A stretch of 13,750 nt of DNA. Source: Candidatus Bathyarchaeota archaeon (GTDB lineage: Archaea > Thermoproteota > Bathyarchaeia > TCS64). The translations under genes were made by a program, and so were the position numbers. The notes beneath the pieces are model-generated. The model had not been told where the DNA came from, ran no database searches, and was given only the letters and a program-made list of their open reading frames with translations. Below are positions 13,074 through 13,750 of this stretch, in pieces. Numbering within the stretch: position 1 is the first letter of the stretch; every line of letters begins with the position of its first letter. The stretch covers positions 1-13,750 of the forward strand of contig JAFGTA010000147.1 in assembly GCA_016934355.1 (NCBI GenBank). The letters are read 5' to 3'.

Positions 13074-13445
13074 ATGACCAGAATATCTACAATTGGTTAT
13101 GGCGGAAAAAAGCCTAACGACTTTTTTATTGAACTTGATCTCCTTTCTCCAGATAAAGTAATTGACGTTAGGGAGAATCCATTTAGGGCTTATCTTGGTT
13201 GTTATACTAAATCATATTTAGAGAAAAAACTTGGTGAAAAATATATTTGGATAAAAGAGCTTGGGAATAAATCTCGTGCATTACCTCCAACTCTTGTAGA
13301 TGAGGAAAAAGGTCTACAGATATTAATGGAACTGTGTCAAGACTGTTCTTCGATTGTTTTACTATGTGCGGAAAAAGACGAAAAACGATGTCATCGGGGA
13401 TACGTTAAATTAAGAATTGAATCGATGCTGGAGAAACAAGTTTAA
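13074..13445 (+). CDS. DUF488 family protein
   Basis: From ATG 13074 the 123-residue protein starts with RISTIGYGGK, the usual N-terminus of DUF488. It continues with VIDVRENPFRAY (29-40), CYTKSYLEKKLGEKYIWIKELGN (43-65) and IVLLCAEKDEKRCHRGYV (94-111), where C98 and C106-H107-R108 are the conserved family residues. No biochemical function is established for the family that I can rely on. An in-frame ATG at 13029 would add 15 residues not typical of the family; a TATA box suits either start, and a weak GAGGG precedes 13074. The gene is AT-rich, with many TTA, AGA, ATT and AAA codons, unlike the rest of the window. Its TAA stop overlaps that of the converging radical SAM-like gene (TTAA, 13442-13445), also AT-rich, suggesting the two arrived together. 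Confidence 0.8.
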   Translation: MTRISTIGYGGKKPNDFFIELDLLSPDKVIDVRENPFRAYLGCYTKSYLEKKLGEKYIWIKELGNKSRALPPTLVDEEKGLQILMELCQDCSSIVLLCAEKDEKRCHRGYVKLRIESMLEKQV

Positions 13446-13750
13446 AGATTAAGTTTATTTAGTAAGCTGTCTTTAAACCTGATTTTTTCCATGTCTTTCA
13501 ATTCGTCATATATCTTTTTTAGATTTTGAGCCTCGATGTTTTCTCTTATTCTAGTGTAGTAGGGTTCATCTTCTTCAGGGATGTTTTTTCGTGGAATATA
13601 GTTCATGGGACCTACCCATATTGACTCGGTGACATATGGTTCTAGTTCTGTGATGAGGTTCATCGGATCTTTATCTAGGAATGGTTCAATGGAAACACTG
13701 GTTTTGTAGCCTTCTTTGAATGCGAGAATTAGCGATTCTTTCCTCTCCCC
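13442..13750 (-). CDS. Probable radical SAM protein, C-terminal part (5' end beyond window)
   Basis: The minus-strand frame is open from the right edge at 13750 to TAA at 13442-13444, giving 102 residues without the N-terminus. The visible part has ERKESLILAFKEGYKTSVSIEP (about residues 2-23), then a segment ending in ESIWVGPMNYIPRK. This is the end of a TIM-barrel as in radical SAM enzymes, with a late strand carrying S-x-E-P and a final V-G-x-M-N-Y strand. A lysine-rich helical tail follows. The CxxxCxxC cluster motif would lie upstream, outside the window, so the assignment is tentative. An internal ATG at 13663 is not a credible start, because the conserved frame continues well upstream. 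It is AT-rich like the DUF488 gene, with which it overlaps by four bases. Confidence 0.6.
   Translation of the reverse strand, partial: GERKESLILAFKEGYKTSVSIEPFLDKDPMNLITELEPYVTESIWVGPMNYIPRKNIPEEDEPYYTRIRENIEAQNLKKIYDELKDMEKIRFKDSLLNKLNL

Overview
The window is archaeal. It encodes a transcription factor B (TFB), a form III RuBisCO with its AMP-pathway partners, and many starts with a TATA box about 25 bases upstream of the first codon (leaderless or near-leaderless transcripts). A few genes instead have Shine-Dalgarno-like GGTGA or AGGAGG motifs. Most of the window is GC-rich by eye (around 60%, with many AGG, CTC, CTG and GCC codons). The last ~750 bases are clearly AT-rich. The lineage cannot be fixed from this sequence alone.

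Layout. 1-389 (-): 5' part of a winged-helix protein running off the left edge. 428-853 (-): an FMN-binding split-barrel (PNPOx-like) gene broken by one in-frame TAG. 933-1964 (+): M42 metallo-aminopeptidase, divergent from it. 1999-5838: the three AMP-degradation/CO2-fixation genes, namely AMP phosphorylase (-), form III RuBisCO (+) and ribose-1,5-bisphosphate isomerase (-). 6052-7011 (+): TFB with a ~50-base leader holding two perfect inverted repeats. 7050-8219 (+): MFS transporter. 8216-9316 (-): threonine-synthase-family PLP enzyme whose stop overlaps the MFS stop. 9317-9524: divergent intergenic region with a C-free G/T tract and two G-quadruplex-type repeats. 9525-10711 (+): TauE/SafE permease and DUF1634 protein, overlapping by one base. 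10779-11270 (+): isoprenylcysteine-methyltransferase-like membrane protein. 11304-11768 (+): YbaK-type tRNA-editing domain. 11780-12961 (-): saccharopine-dehydrogenase-like oxidoreductase. 13074-13445 (+): DUF488 protein, and 13442-13750 (-): 3' part of a probable radical SAM protein, both in the AT-rich segment.

How the genes fit together. AMP phosphorylase releases ribose 1,5-bisphosphate from AMP (or CMP/UMP), the isomerase makes ribulose 1,5-bisphosphate, and RuBisCO adds CO2 to give two 3-phosphoglycerates. This is the archaeal nucleotide-salvage route into central carbon metabolism, and all three steps lie in 3.9 kb. The genes are neighbours but not one operon: AMP phosphorylase and RuBisCO are divergent, and RuBisCO and the isomerase converge on an A/T-rich terminator pair. 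The thrC-like gene is divergent from a TauE/DUF1634 pair, which leaves open a link to sulfite or sulfonate metabolism. No stretch of more than 300 bases lacks a gene. I saw no tRNA, rRNA, CRISPR array, insertion sequence or integrase.
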